Assembly: GCA_963814985.1 (NCBI GenBank)
Contig: CAWFFV010000034.1
Location: 186,001-250,000, forward strand
DNA: 64,000 nt
Direction: 5' to 3'
From: CAWFFV01 sp963814985
GTDB lineage: Bacteria; Chloroflexota; Ktedonobacteria; Ktedonobacterales; Ktedonobacteraceae
The notes beneath the pieces are model-generated. The model was not told where the DNA came from, did no database searches, and saw only the letters and a list, made by a program, of their open reading frames with translations. Both the position numbers and the translations under genes were made by a program. Each line of letters starts with the position of its first letter. The first letter of the stretch is position 1. Positions 54,569 to 63,112 of the stretch are shown here, piece after piece.

Positions 54569-55723
54569 ATGATAGCACAAATGGAGCATTCTGTTGGAGT
54601 AAGTACATCATTTCTTCCGACAAACCAGATGTTTGCCTACACGTTTGATTCTCTTCCTTTGCAGCGTGGTGGTCATTTGGGTCCTATCACGCTAGCGTAT
54701 GAGACATGGGGAACACTCAATGCCGAGGGCGACAATGCCATCCTGATTACTCATGCCTTAACTGGAAACTCGCATGCTCATGATGTTGAGAGGCCCAATG
54801 ATCCCAAAGTGGCATGGTGGAACCCGTTGATTGGTCCGGGATGCCCTATCGACACTTCTCGTTATTTTGTGATCTGCTCGAACGTGCTGGGTAGCTGCTA
54901 TGGCAGTACCGGGCCTTCGTCAATTGACCCGTTCACTGGACGTCCCTATGCAATGCGTTTCCCTGTCATTACCATTCGTGATATGGTGCGGGCGCAACGT
55001 GCTTTGATCGAGCACCTGGGTGTTCGTCGTCTGGCAATGGTAATGGGAGGCTCTATTGGTGGACAACAGGCGCTGGAGTGGGCAGTAACTTACCCGGAAT
55101 TGGTACAGAGAGTTGTAGTCATTGCCGCAACGGCTGCCTTGACTGCACAGGCTGTGGCGTTCAGTGAGGTAGAGCGTCAGGCCATCATGGCTGATCCCTG
55201 CTGGCAAGGCGGTGATTATATGCCAGGACAGGGACCAGGTACAGGACTTGCGATAGCACGAATGTTAGCAATGATTACCTACCAGAGTGAGGAGGCCATG
55301 GAGCTACGCTTTGCTCGTCAACCGGCCCGCTTAAATGGTATCCCATCACCCACACGTTCCTCTGACCTGGGAGGACGCTTCGATGTTGAAAGCTACCTCT
55401 ATCACCAGGGTGAAGTTTTGGCGCAGCGCTTTGATGCTAATAGCTATCTGTACTTGAGTCGAGCAATGGATTTGTATGATGTCAGTGAGGGCTATCCTTC
55501 TTTGGAGTCGGCATTGCATCGCATTTGTAGTAAGGTTATTTTTCTCGGCATTCGTTCGGATTTTCTCTTTCCTGCAGCCCATGTGCACTGGCTGGCTGAC
55601 AAAGTGAGTGCCCTCGGTGGGGATGCAACCTATATAGAATTGGATTCACCACATGGGCATGACGCTTTTCTCAAGGAATGGGAGCAGATGGCCGACATTC
55701 TTCATCAGATTTCTAAGGAGTAA
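54569..55723 (+). CDS. metX: Homoserine O-acetyltransferase
   Basis: The alpha/beta-hydrolase protein has the acetyltransferase nucleophile Ser162 in MGGSIGG, the Asp of SDFLFP and the His of SPHGHDAFL, plus the conserved THALTGNSHA loop. At 384 residues it matches MetX. It acetylates homoserine with acetyl-CoA to give O-acetylhomoserine for methionine synthesis. AGGAAGGAG precedes ATG 54569. Control is by the SAM riboswitch and T-box upstream. metY starts 4 bases past its stop. Confidence 0.93.
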   Translation: MIAQMEHSVGVSTSFLPTNQMFAYTFDSLPLQRGGHLGPITLAYETWGTLNAEGDNAILITHALTGNSHAHDVERPNDPKVAWWNPLIGPGCPIDTSRYFVICSNVLGSCYGSTGPSSIDPFTGRPYAMRFPVITIRDMVRAQRALIEHLGVRRLAMVMGGSIGGQQALEWAVTYPELVQRVVVIAATAALTAQAVAFSEVERQAIMADPCWQGGDYMPGQGPGTGLAIARMLAMITYQSEEAMELRFARQPARLNGIPSPTRSSDLGGRFDVESYLYHQGEVLAQRFDANSYLYLSRAMDLYDVSEGYPSLESALHRICSKVIFLGIRSDFLFPAAHVHWLADKVSALGGDATYIELDSPHGHDAFLKEWEQMADILHQISKE

Positions 55724-55727
55724 ACTT

Positions 55728-57053
55728 ATGACACTCAACAGCAATCGTAGTTACGGTTTTGAGACTTTATCCTTACATGCAGGGCAGGAAACGTCTGATA
55801 GCGCAACAGGGGCACGTGCCGTTCCTATCTATCAGACCACCTCGTATGTCTTCGATAGTCCAGAGCATGCTGCCAATCTCTTTGCGCTCAAGCAATTTGG
55901 TAATATCTATACTCGTATCATGAATCCGACACAAGATGCTTTTGAGCGCCGTGTTGCAGCTCTGGAAGGTGGTGTTGGAGCATTGGCAACCTCTTCTGGT
56001 CAAGCCGCAGAGACGCTGGCTATTTTGAACGTTGCCGAATCCGGTGATGAGATTGTCTCGTCTGCCAGCCTTTATGGTGGGACCTATAACCTCTTTCACT
56101 ACACTTTGCCCAAACTTGGTATTACAGTTCGCTTCGTGGATAGCCGTGACCCGGAAAACTTCCGTGGAGCCATAAATGAACGTACCAAAGCTATCTATGC
56201 CGAGACATTGGGTAATCCGCGCCTGGATACACTGGATATTCGTGCCGCAGCGGATATTGCGCATGAGCATGGTTTGCCTCTGATTATTGACAACACGCTT
56301 CCCACGCCATATTTAGTGCAGCCCTTGAAGCATGGTGCCGACATTGTCGTACACTCAGCTACCAAGTTCATTGGTGGGCATGGGACCTCTATCGGAGGTG
56401 TCATTGTCGATGGCGGCAAGTTCGACTGGGCAGCAAGCGGGCGTTTCCCTTCTTTCACCGAGCCTGACCCATCCTATCATGGCCTGCGCTACTCTGAAGC
56501 TCTTGGCCCGATTGCCTATATTATCAAGGCCCGTGTGCAGTTGCTACGCGATCTGGGTTCTGCTACGACGCCTTTCAATTCCTGGCTCTTCCTGCAGGGT
56601 CTGGAGACATTGCCATTACGTATGGAGCGCCACAGTCAGAATGCTTTGCGCGTTGCTGAGTTCCTGGAGGGCCACCCGGCGGTAAACTGGGTCAGCTATC
56701 CTGGCCTGAAGAGCCATTCGCAGCATGATCTGGCCGTGAAATACTTTACCCATGGCTATGGTGCCATTCTTGGCTTTGGTATCAAGGGCGGACTGGAAGC
56801 TGGTAAGCAGTTGATCAGACATATCGAACTGTTCTCACATCTGGCAAACGTTGGTGATGCCAAGTCCCTGATCATCCATCCTGCCAGTACAACGCACTCG
56901 CAGTTGACAGAAGAAGAGCAGATCGAAACTGGGGTAACGCCTGACTTTATTCGTCTCTCTGTTGGTCTGGAGACGGTAGATGACCTGATCGAGGATCTGG
57001 ATCAGGCTTTGAAGGCCGCTGTTGTTGATGTTAGTGAGCCGGTAAATTCCTAA
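55728..57053 (+). CDS. metY: O-acetylhomoserine sulfhydrylase
   Basis: ATG 55728 follows AAGGAG inside the end of metX. The PLP lysine is K213 in SATKFIGGHG, the YTR motif is present (YTRIMNPT) and the 441-residue length is that of the O-acetylhomoserine thiolyase group (longer than cystathionine gamma-synthase). It combines O-acetylhomoserine with sulfide to make homocysteine. It is the second gene of the operon. Confidence 0.93.
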   Translation: MTLNSNRSYGFETLSLHAGQETSDSATGARAVPIYQTTSYVFDSPEHAANLFALKQFGNIYTRIMNPTQDAFERRVAALEGGVGALATSSGQAAETLAILNVAESGDEIVSSASLYGGTYNLFHYTLPKLGITVRFVDSRDPENFRGAINERTKAIYAETLGNPRLDTLDIRAAADIAHEHGLPLIIDNTLPTPYLVQPLKHGADIVVHSATKFIGGHGTSIGGVIVDGGKFDWAASGRFPSFTEPDPSYHGLRYSEALGPIAYIIKARVQLLRDLGSATTPFNSWLFLQGLETLPLRMERHSQNALRVAEFLEGHPAVNWVSYPGLKSHSQHDLAVKYFTHGYGAILGFGIKGGLEAGKQLIRHIELFSHLANVGDAKSLIIHPASTTHSQLTEEEQIETGVTPDFIRLSVGLETVDDLIEDLDQALKAAVVDVSEPVNS

Positions 57054-57063
57054 AAACCCGAAG

Positions 57064-57131
57064 TGCCAGTTTTTCCTGGCATGGCATAGGAGAGCAGGAG
57101 AAGTGGGTGTGTCCCCACCTCATTTCTCCAT
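57064..57131 (+). terminator. Two hairpins after metY
   Basis: TGCCAG and CTGGCA around a TTTTTC loop (57064-57081) make one small stem, and GGAGAA...GTGGG with CCCAC...TTCTCC (about 57098-57131) make a second. They could end the metXY transcript, so lysC may have its own promoter. Confidence 0.4.
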
Positions 57132-57214
57132 ATCTCTCGGCTTGTATGTGGTGCCTCCAAGAAAAAACTTGCACATGGGGTTAAATAACTTGAATTCGGG
57201 TGATGGTGACATTC

Positions 57215-58704
57215 ATGGAAAATACAATCAGTGTTTTGAAGTTTGGAGGAACATCCGTCGGTAGCGGTGAACGTATCCGTCAGGTTGCTACGATCATTGC
57301 GAATACCTTGAAAGAATCCGACGAAGTGTTTCCTGTCGTCATTGTTTCTGCTATGTCAGGCGTGACAAATCAGCTTTTAGAGATTGCGCGCTCTACCTGT
57401 TCGGGTGAATACGAAGCCTGTGAGTACGCACTAAAAGCTTTGCAGCAGAAGCATTTTGAGGCTGTTGAGAAGGCTGTACAGAACCGTGCAGGACAGTCGC
57501 GGCTCTATGGTGATCTCGAAATTGCCTTAAAGGGATTGGACAAGGATATAGAAGCGTTGCGTCTGGCAGCGGAACAGGATCAAAATGTTTTGCTGTGTAC
57601 GGCTGCCGTAGCAGCCTGGGGCGAGCGTCTTTCTGTCCTGTTGACGGCAGCCGCAGCCTGTGATATTGGCCTGCAAGCGGAACCTGTATGTCAGGAAGTG
57701 ATCATCACCAGCCACCCTAAAGAGGATTCATCACTATCCCACTGGTGTCGTGATTGGCGCTGACCCCCTATCCGAAGAGACACGGGCTAATGCCCAGGCT
57801 TTGATTTATCCTCTTGTACAGCGAAAAATCGTGCCGATTGCCGCTGGTTTTATTGGTCGTACAATCACCGGATTTGTGACCACGCTGGGACGTAACGGTT
57901 CGGACTATTCTGCAACGGTCATTGGTGCGGCTCTGGATTGCGTTGAGGTCACTATCTATACTGACGTAGATGGCGTGCTGACGGCTGATCCGCGTCTGGT
58001 GGCAAATACGCGATTATTACCGGGCCTTTCTTATGCTGAAGCGGCTCGTCTCTCCTGGTTTGGTGCCAAAGTGTTGCATCCTCGCACACTGATTCCGATC
58101 GCTCCGCGCAATATTCCTGTACGGGTGCGTAATACCTTTCGTCCGCAGGTACGTGGTACCGTTGTTGGTCCTGTTGGGCGGTTGCAAAGTGGGGCACGAG
58201 CTATCACAATTCGTCGGCATCTGGCATTGATTACTGTGGAGAGTACAGATCTCTTTGGTGCACCTGAAAACGCGGGACAGGTCTTCGCTCTTGCCGCTCG
58301 TGCCGGTGCCGCTCCCGTTGCCATCTGTTCATCATCTGGTCATCACCTCTCCTTTGTCGTTGAGGAACAGGCGGTGGATTCGGTCATTGATCTCTTACAG
58401 CATGATATGGGGGATTGGCGTGTACGTGCTCGCCGGGGCTTAGCTGCCTGTGCCTGTATCGGCTCAGGTTTTATTGCTGATCCCATGAGTTGTGCTCGCG
58501 CTGCTACTGCTCTGGCACATGAGCGTATTCCAGTGATCACGCAAGGAGCTTCGGAACAGGGTATTACTCTTATCGTAGAAGATAGGGATAGTGAGCGTGC
58601 TTTACGTTGCTCTGCATCGTGATCTGATTGCCCCTGTGATTCCATTAGTACGTTATCCTCATCACGCACATGAGAAGAGATATGAGGTCAGCCAGGGAGG
58701 ATAG
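57215..58704 (+). CDS. lysC: Aspartate kinase, two frameshifts
   Basis: The N-terminus KFGGTSVGSGERIRQV and SAMSGVTNQL are aspartokinase signatures. The frame ends at 57763, but after a one-base correction near 57740 it continues with GRNGSDYSATVIGAAL, TDVDGVLTADPR and a C-terminal ACT-type regulatory region. A second correction near 58605 replaces an early stop (58622) with the tail to TAG 58702-58704, just before asd. It phosphorylates aspartate. The ATG at 57215 is my choice; GTG/ATG at 57200-57205 are alternatives. Confidence 0.88.
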
Positions 58705-58709
58705 AGAGA

Positions 58710-59783
58710 ATGGGTTATTCTGTACAACAACGTATCCCTGTTGCCGTGTTAGGTGCGACAGGGATGGTTGGTCAACGCTTTATCGAAATGCTCCAGGATC
58801 ATCCCTGGTTTGAAATAGTTGCTCTTGCGGCCTCAGAGCAGCATGGTGGCCGCGTATATGCCGAAGCGACGCGCTGGCGATTACCTGGGGGTGAGATGCC
58901 CACTGATATTGCAACCTTGCCTGTGCTATCCTGTCGACCGGATGCATTATCTGGCGTCAAGATCGTCTTTTCTGCATTACCTGCTGAAGTTGCGGGTGAG
59001 ATCGAGATCGCTTTTGCGCGTGCAGGTGTCGCTGTCTTTAGCAATGCGAAAAACTACCGTATGGCTCCTGACGTACCCCTGCTTATCCCAGAAGTAAATG
59101 CTGACCATATTGCTGCTATTGTGCAGCAGCGTAAACAACGAGGCTGGTCAGGGTGCATTGTGACCAATGCAAATTGTGCAGCGACGCCGCTGGTCATGGC
59201 GCTAAAACCGTTACAGAAGGCTTTTGGCGTGCGTAAAGTGATGGTGACAACTATGCAAGCTATTTCAGGGGCAGGCTATCCAGGACTGCCCTCATACGAT
59301 ATTCTTGATAATGTTATTCCTCACATTGGTGGTGAAGAGGAGAAGGTGGAGAGTGAGACGCTCAAATTGCTGGGTGACTGGGAGGAGGGTCGTGGTTTTG
59401 TCAATGCGTCAATGGTGGTGAGTGCGCACTGCAATCGTGTTGCCACACGCGAGGGACATCTGGAATGTGCCAGTATCGAACTCGAACGTGATGCTACGGC
59501 TGAAGATATTATTGCAACCTGGCAAAACTATGTGCCAGAGCCACAGCAACTCAAGTTGCCAACTGCGCCAGAACGTGCACTACTCTATCGCAACGAGGTT
59601 GACCGACCGCAGACTGTACGTGACCATGATGCTGGTAAGGGGATGACTGTGAGCCTGGGCAGATTGCGTCGCTGTCCCATCCTGAGCTATAAATTTGTCA
59701 TGTTAGGACATAATACGATCCGTGGCGCGGCAGGTGGTTCTATCCTCAACGCAGAGCTGTGTGTGAGTAAGGGGCTGGTGTAG
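58710..59783 (+). CDS. asd: Aspartate-semialdehyde dehydrogenase
   Basis: NADPH site GATGMVGQR (residues 15-23), catalytic Cys156 in TNANCAATP, and the substrate loop around MQAISGAGYPG are present, and 357 residues is right for the fungal/archaeal-like ASADH branch. It reduces aspartyl phosphate from LysC to the semialdehyde. AGGGAGG lies 9 bases before the ATG. The stop TAG is the first triplet of a type C repeat. Confidence 0.93.
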   Translation: MGYSVQQRIPVAVLGATGMVGQRFIEMLQDHPWFEIVALAASEQHGGRVYAEATRWRLPGGEMPTDIATLPVLSCRPDALSGVKIVFSALPAEVAGEIEIAFARAGVAVFSNAKNYRMAPDVPLLIPEVNADHIAAIVQQRKQRGWSGCIVTNANCAATPLVMALKPLQKAFGVRKVMVTTMQAISGAGYPGLPSYDILDNVIPHIGGEEEKVESETLKLLGDWEEGRGFVNASMVVSAHCNRVATREGHLECASIELERDATAEDIIATWQNYVPEPQQLKLPTAPERALLYRNEVDRPQTVRDHDAGKGMTVSLGRLRRCPILSYKFVMLGHNTIRGAAGGSILNAELCVSKGLV

Positions 59784-59848
59784 GGGCGCGGGTTTACAAG
59801 CCCGTTATCTGCATAAACAGCACAATGAGCTTGTAAACCGCGCACCTA
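59781..59848. repeat. Type C repeat with terminal inverted repeats
   Basis: TAGGGGCGCGGGTTTACAAG at the left and CTTGTAAACCGCGCACCTA at the right pair with few mismatches, so it folds as a hairpin that can act as a terminator. CATAAACAGCACAATGAG in the loop region matches 14201-14246. Its first three bases are the asd stop codon. Confidence 0.6.
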
Positions 59849-59867
59849 CATTAATAACAGAAGAGGC

Positions 59868-61173
59868 TTATTTCATCGCTGCGATCAGATCCGGGAGTAA
59901 TTTTGCTGCGTTGGGAGTACCCAGGCCTGTTACCGGGTCCCAGCCTGGAACTGCTGGATAGCCTGTCACATTGGCTCTAATATTGGTATTATCGCCAATG
60001 GTAATGTCGTGGAAATCCTGCGCATAGGCTTTGGAGGTCGCCAGCTTATAGAGTGTCGGGTTGATGAAACCTAGAGGGTGACCCGCCATCTGATTCGCAA
60101 TAGCCATAATCCCGGCCAATAGCGGTGCGCTTGCGCTGGTACCACCTGCCAGCGACCATTGACCATCCAGGTAGAATGCTAATCCAGTCTGTGGGTCGGC
60201 TACTCCTGAAATGTCAGGGACACCACGGCGATTGCCCAATAGATTCTGTACCGCAGGGGGTAATATTTGCTGATATGCCGGTCTCTGATAGAACCTGCTG
60301 AAGCCGCCACCGCTACCATCCCATGCCTGTTCAGAGAAAGTTGAACCATCGCGTTGTAAGGTCGTACCGCCAACGCTTGTGACCCATGGAGAGTCAGCCG
60401 GAAAACTGGTTGTTGGCACCGTTGCGAGCTTCTTGCCGTTTAAGTCAGCATAATCAGTAGCTCCCCCGTCACCTGAGGAAGAGAAGATAGGTCATACCCT
60501 GCTGCGTTGTCGCCTTCTGGTAAAAATCATTCCACTTCTGAAGCTCCTGTTGGCCAGCCTTATCTTGTAATGTCAGTTCTGAAGCTCCCCAACTCTGAGA
60601 GACGATGTTTCCCAGTTTATGATCAAGCACATACTGCTCTAGCTGGCGAAATTCGGGGAGGCCAATCGTGCCCTCTGTCTCGGCGACAGGGCTGACCAGA
60701 ACAACAATTTTGGCGGCAGGTGCGATAGCATGGATAATTTGCACGTCCAGGGTCGTCTCATCTGCCCAGCCGGCCTTATCATTGTGTGGATCATACTCGG
60801 GTACTGTGAGTGGTGAGATGATTTGCAAGTCGGTAGGGGGAAGGCCAAACTGGTTATCAAAGATATCCATGTCTTGTTGGAGCGTGGGACTCCCAAAAGA
60901 GACGATATCAATAATGGTTTGTCCTTTACCCGTAAAGCCTTTTTGAATGAGCTGATCGACTCCATAGGCCAGACGTAATGCACGTGGTGTCAGACAACCC
61001 TTGTAGTTAGTGAATTCTTTTGGACAGGTATCTATAGCTGTGTTTGAAACACTTTTGGGTCCTGCTGGTATTGCAGCACCATCCTTAGTGCCGTTGCTTC
61101 CCTGAGGACCGCAGGCCACGAGGAGAGTGCATAAGGTGAGCAGTAAAAACAAACGTCGAAAGAAAAAAGTCAT
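59868..61173 (-). CDS. Sedolisin (S53) family serine peptidase, lipoprotein, one frameshift
   Basis: ATG 61173 opens a lipoprotein signal (LLVAC, lipidated Cys21). The catalytic Glu/Asp pair lies in DETTLDVQIIHAIAP. After QQGMTYL the frame must shift near 60480 to reach SSSGDGG (oxyanion Asp), then GGTSASAP (nucleophile Ser) and the calcium site in the FHDITIGDN...GWDPVTGLGTP tail. The 190-residue pro-domain usual for S53 peptidases is absent. It would degrade protein at the cell surface in acid conditions. Confidence 0.82.
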
Positions 61174-61600
61174 CTTGTACTCCTAATGTGGTTGCCAGGA
61201 TTATTACGACACATGCTTTATTATACCCTAAACATCTTCCCCCTGTGCTTTCTCGATTTGTGGGTGGTGGTCAAGCCATGGAATTTCTGTAAGCAGGATA
61301 TTTTGCGTGTCCTGTTAGTGGATGTGGTTATAATGGAAATAGCCGGTGACCTACAATTTTCAAACAATGATGGGCGAGTGTCACGAAATGCTTAATGTGT
61401 AATATCTCATATGAGAGCCGGGCGGGCAATCCTGATTTACTGTACATTGTGGTGGAGAAAGCCGATAGTTGTAGGCTTATAGTCCTATCCGTAGCGTCAT
61501 AAGCTTGACCTATTATGCCACACTGGGTAAATTCTGTTTTAGACGTTGAGTGTAGTGTCTGTTGGAGCAGTATCATTTACTGGAATGTAAGGAAATACGG
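61174..61600. other. Divergent intergenic region, 427 bases
   Basis: It lies between the sedolisin (-) and CHAP (+) genes. It is AT-rich. I see no repeat family, RNA gene or convincing promoter. Confidence 0.35.
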
Positions 61601-62578
61601 ATGTCGTTTATAGATAATAGTGAGAATAGAGCTAATAGCAAGCATGAAGTTGGTACGTCCTCACTCATGCCAGGACTTGTGATGCAACATTCGCCTGTGG
61701 AGCAATTACCCTTTCCTGATTCCTCCCCTGGCCCGCAAGTGGCCCAACAATATCAGGCTGCCACAGCACTCAGTATGGCCAGGCCTCTGGATGGTCCTAC
61801 TACATCACCCGGTGTGACTCGTGATTGGCCTGTAGTGCAAACAGGTGCGTTAACAGTTGCGGGGAGAAATACAACAGCATTACGATCTCCGGTGATTATT
61901 CGTGGCTCTGGTAAGAAAAGCTCTGGGATAATGCGTCCGCCCAAGGGGAAAAAGCAGGTAGTCCATATTGCCGCAGCCGCTCTTCTCGCCTTTGTGATCC
62001 TTGGTACGTTGATAGCGGTGATACCGGCTGGTAATCAGGCTGGTGCGAGCGGGGGCTTCAATATATTGAAGCCACTTATGGATATTGTGAACACCAAAGG
62101 TAATAATACTGCTGGTTTGATTGCAGCACAGGCGGCAACAGCAACGGCTGTGACTCAGGATGGTTACGACCCGGGTGCAAAAGTCTATCCAGGAGTTCCT
62201 GCGGCCCCTCCAGGATCGGGTGGTGGTGGACTCAACCGTTTCTTTTATGGACAGTGTACCTATTGGGCGAACATGCGGTATCACGCGTTGACCGGTGTAT
62301 GGGTTCCCTGGCTTGGAAATGCTAACCAGTGGTACGCTGGCGCTCTGAACTATGGATGGAATACATCAACAGCTCCTAAATTGCATTCAATTATCGTTTT
62401 GCAAGCAGGCGTGCAGGGAGCTGGTTATTATGGTCACGTGGCTATTGTTGAGCAAATCAATTCTGATGGAAGCGTGGTTACGAGCGATTATAACTGGGCA
62501 GGAAACTGGGCAGTAGAGACGTTTGTGACTTTCCGTCCAGGCTCTGGTGTGGATTTTGTGTGGGCACCAGGATTTTAA
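61601..62578 (+). CDS. Membrane-anchored CHAP-domain cell-wall hydrolase
   Basis: ATG 61601 follows AAGGAA; the frame opens at 61562. A disordered N-terminus, one membrane helix (VVHIAAAALLAFVILGTLIAVIP, around residues 122-145) and a C-terminal CHAP domain (about 210-325) with catalytic Cys219 in GQCTYWA and His279 in GHVAIVE. CHAP amidases or peptidases cleave peptidoglycan cross-bridges. The tail SGVDFVWAPGF is typical of the fold. Confidence 0.82.
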   Translation: MSFIDNSENRANSKHEVGTSSLMPGLVMQHSPVEQLPFPDSSPGPQVAQQYQAATALSMARPLDGPTTSPGVTRDWPVVQTGALTVAGRNTTALRSPVIIRGSGKKSSGIMRPPKGKKQVVHIAAAALLAFVILGTLIAVIPAGNQAGASGGFNILKPLMDIVNTKGNNTAGLIAAQAATATAVTQDGYDPGAKVYPGVPAAPPGSGGGGLNRFFYGQCTYWANMRYHALTGVWVPWLGNANQWYAGALNYGWNTSTAPKLHSIIVLQAGVQGAGYYGHVAIVEQINSDGSVVTSDYNWAGNWAVETFVTFRPGSGVDFVWAPGF

Positions 62579-62620
62579 CAGGCAAGCAGGAGAAGAGGGG
62601 TAGGCTGGCCTACCCTCTCT

Positions 62621-62950
62621 TTATTTTTGGCTTTCCCATTGTTCCAACAAAAAACGGTAATGCTCGATCATAGCCTGATGAACAGGCCTTTTTTCCTCCG
62701 TACACTCCTGGATTTGTTGCTCATGGTCATGCAGGAGTACTCGTGCAGTGGCCACTGCTTTGGGTGATACCCGCATACGTCGCGCATATTTGCGTAGTGC
62801 TGGTTGCCAGGTTGGCTGGTTGCGCCAGTTGATATATGGACAGTTGCGACATTGATTTGCACAGCAGTATCCCCGGCGTAGAAGAAATCCGCGTGTTGCA
62901 ATGTAGAGTCCTTGTTCGGTAATTTCCCAATCATCCTCATCTGAAGGCAT
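62621..62950 (-). CDS. DUF5522-like cysteine-rich small protein
   Basis: The 109-residue protein has the RGYCCANQCRNCPY cluster (about residues 25-40), matching the CC-x(3)-C-x(2)-C layout of DUF5522, which probably binds metal. The preceding ATRGFLLRRG also fits. The rest is helical and basic. A GGAGGA site lies 12 bases before ATG 62950. Function is unknown. Confidence 0.65.
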   Translation of the reverse strand: MPSDEDDWEITEQGLYIATRGFLLRRGYCCANQCRNCPYINWRNQPTWQPALRKYARRMRVSPKAVATARVLLHDHEQQIQECTEEKRPVHQAMIEHYRFLLEQWESQK

Positions 62951-63112
62951 CTATGATATGTTCCTCCTAATTGGCATATATCCTGTAAGTTTAACCAATC
63001 CGATTACAAACGGGCAAGTGCTGATGGATGCAGACTCTGGTAAGCCAGTGTTCAGCGTGCTAGTATGAGGGAAAAGTGTTGCAGTTCCACTATGGAAAGA
63101 AAGTGGTTGGGA

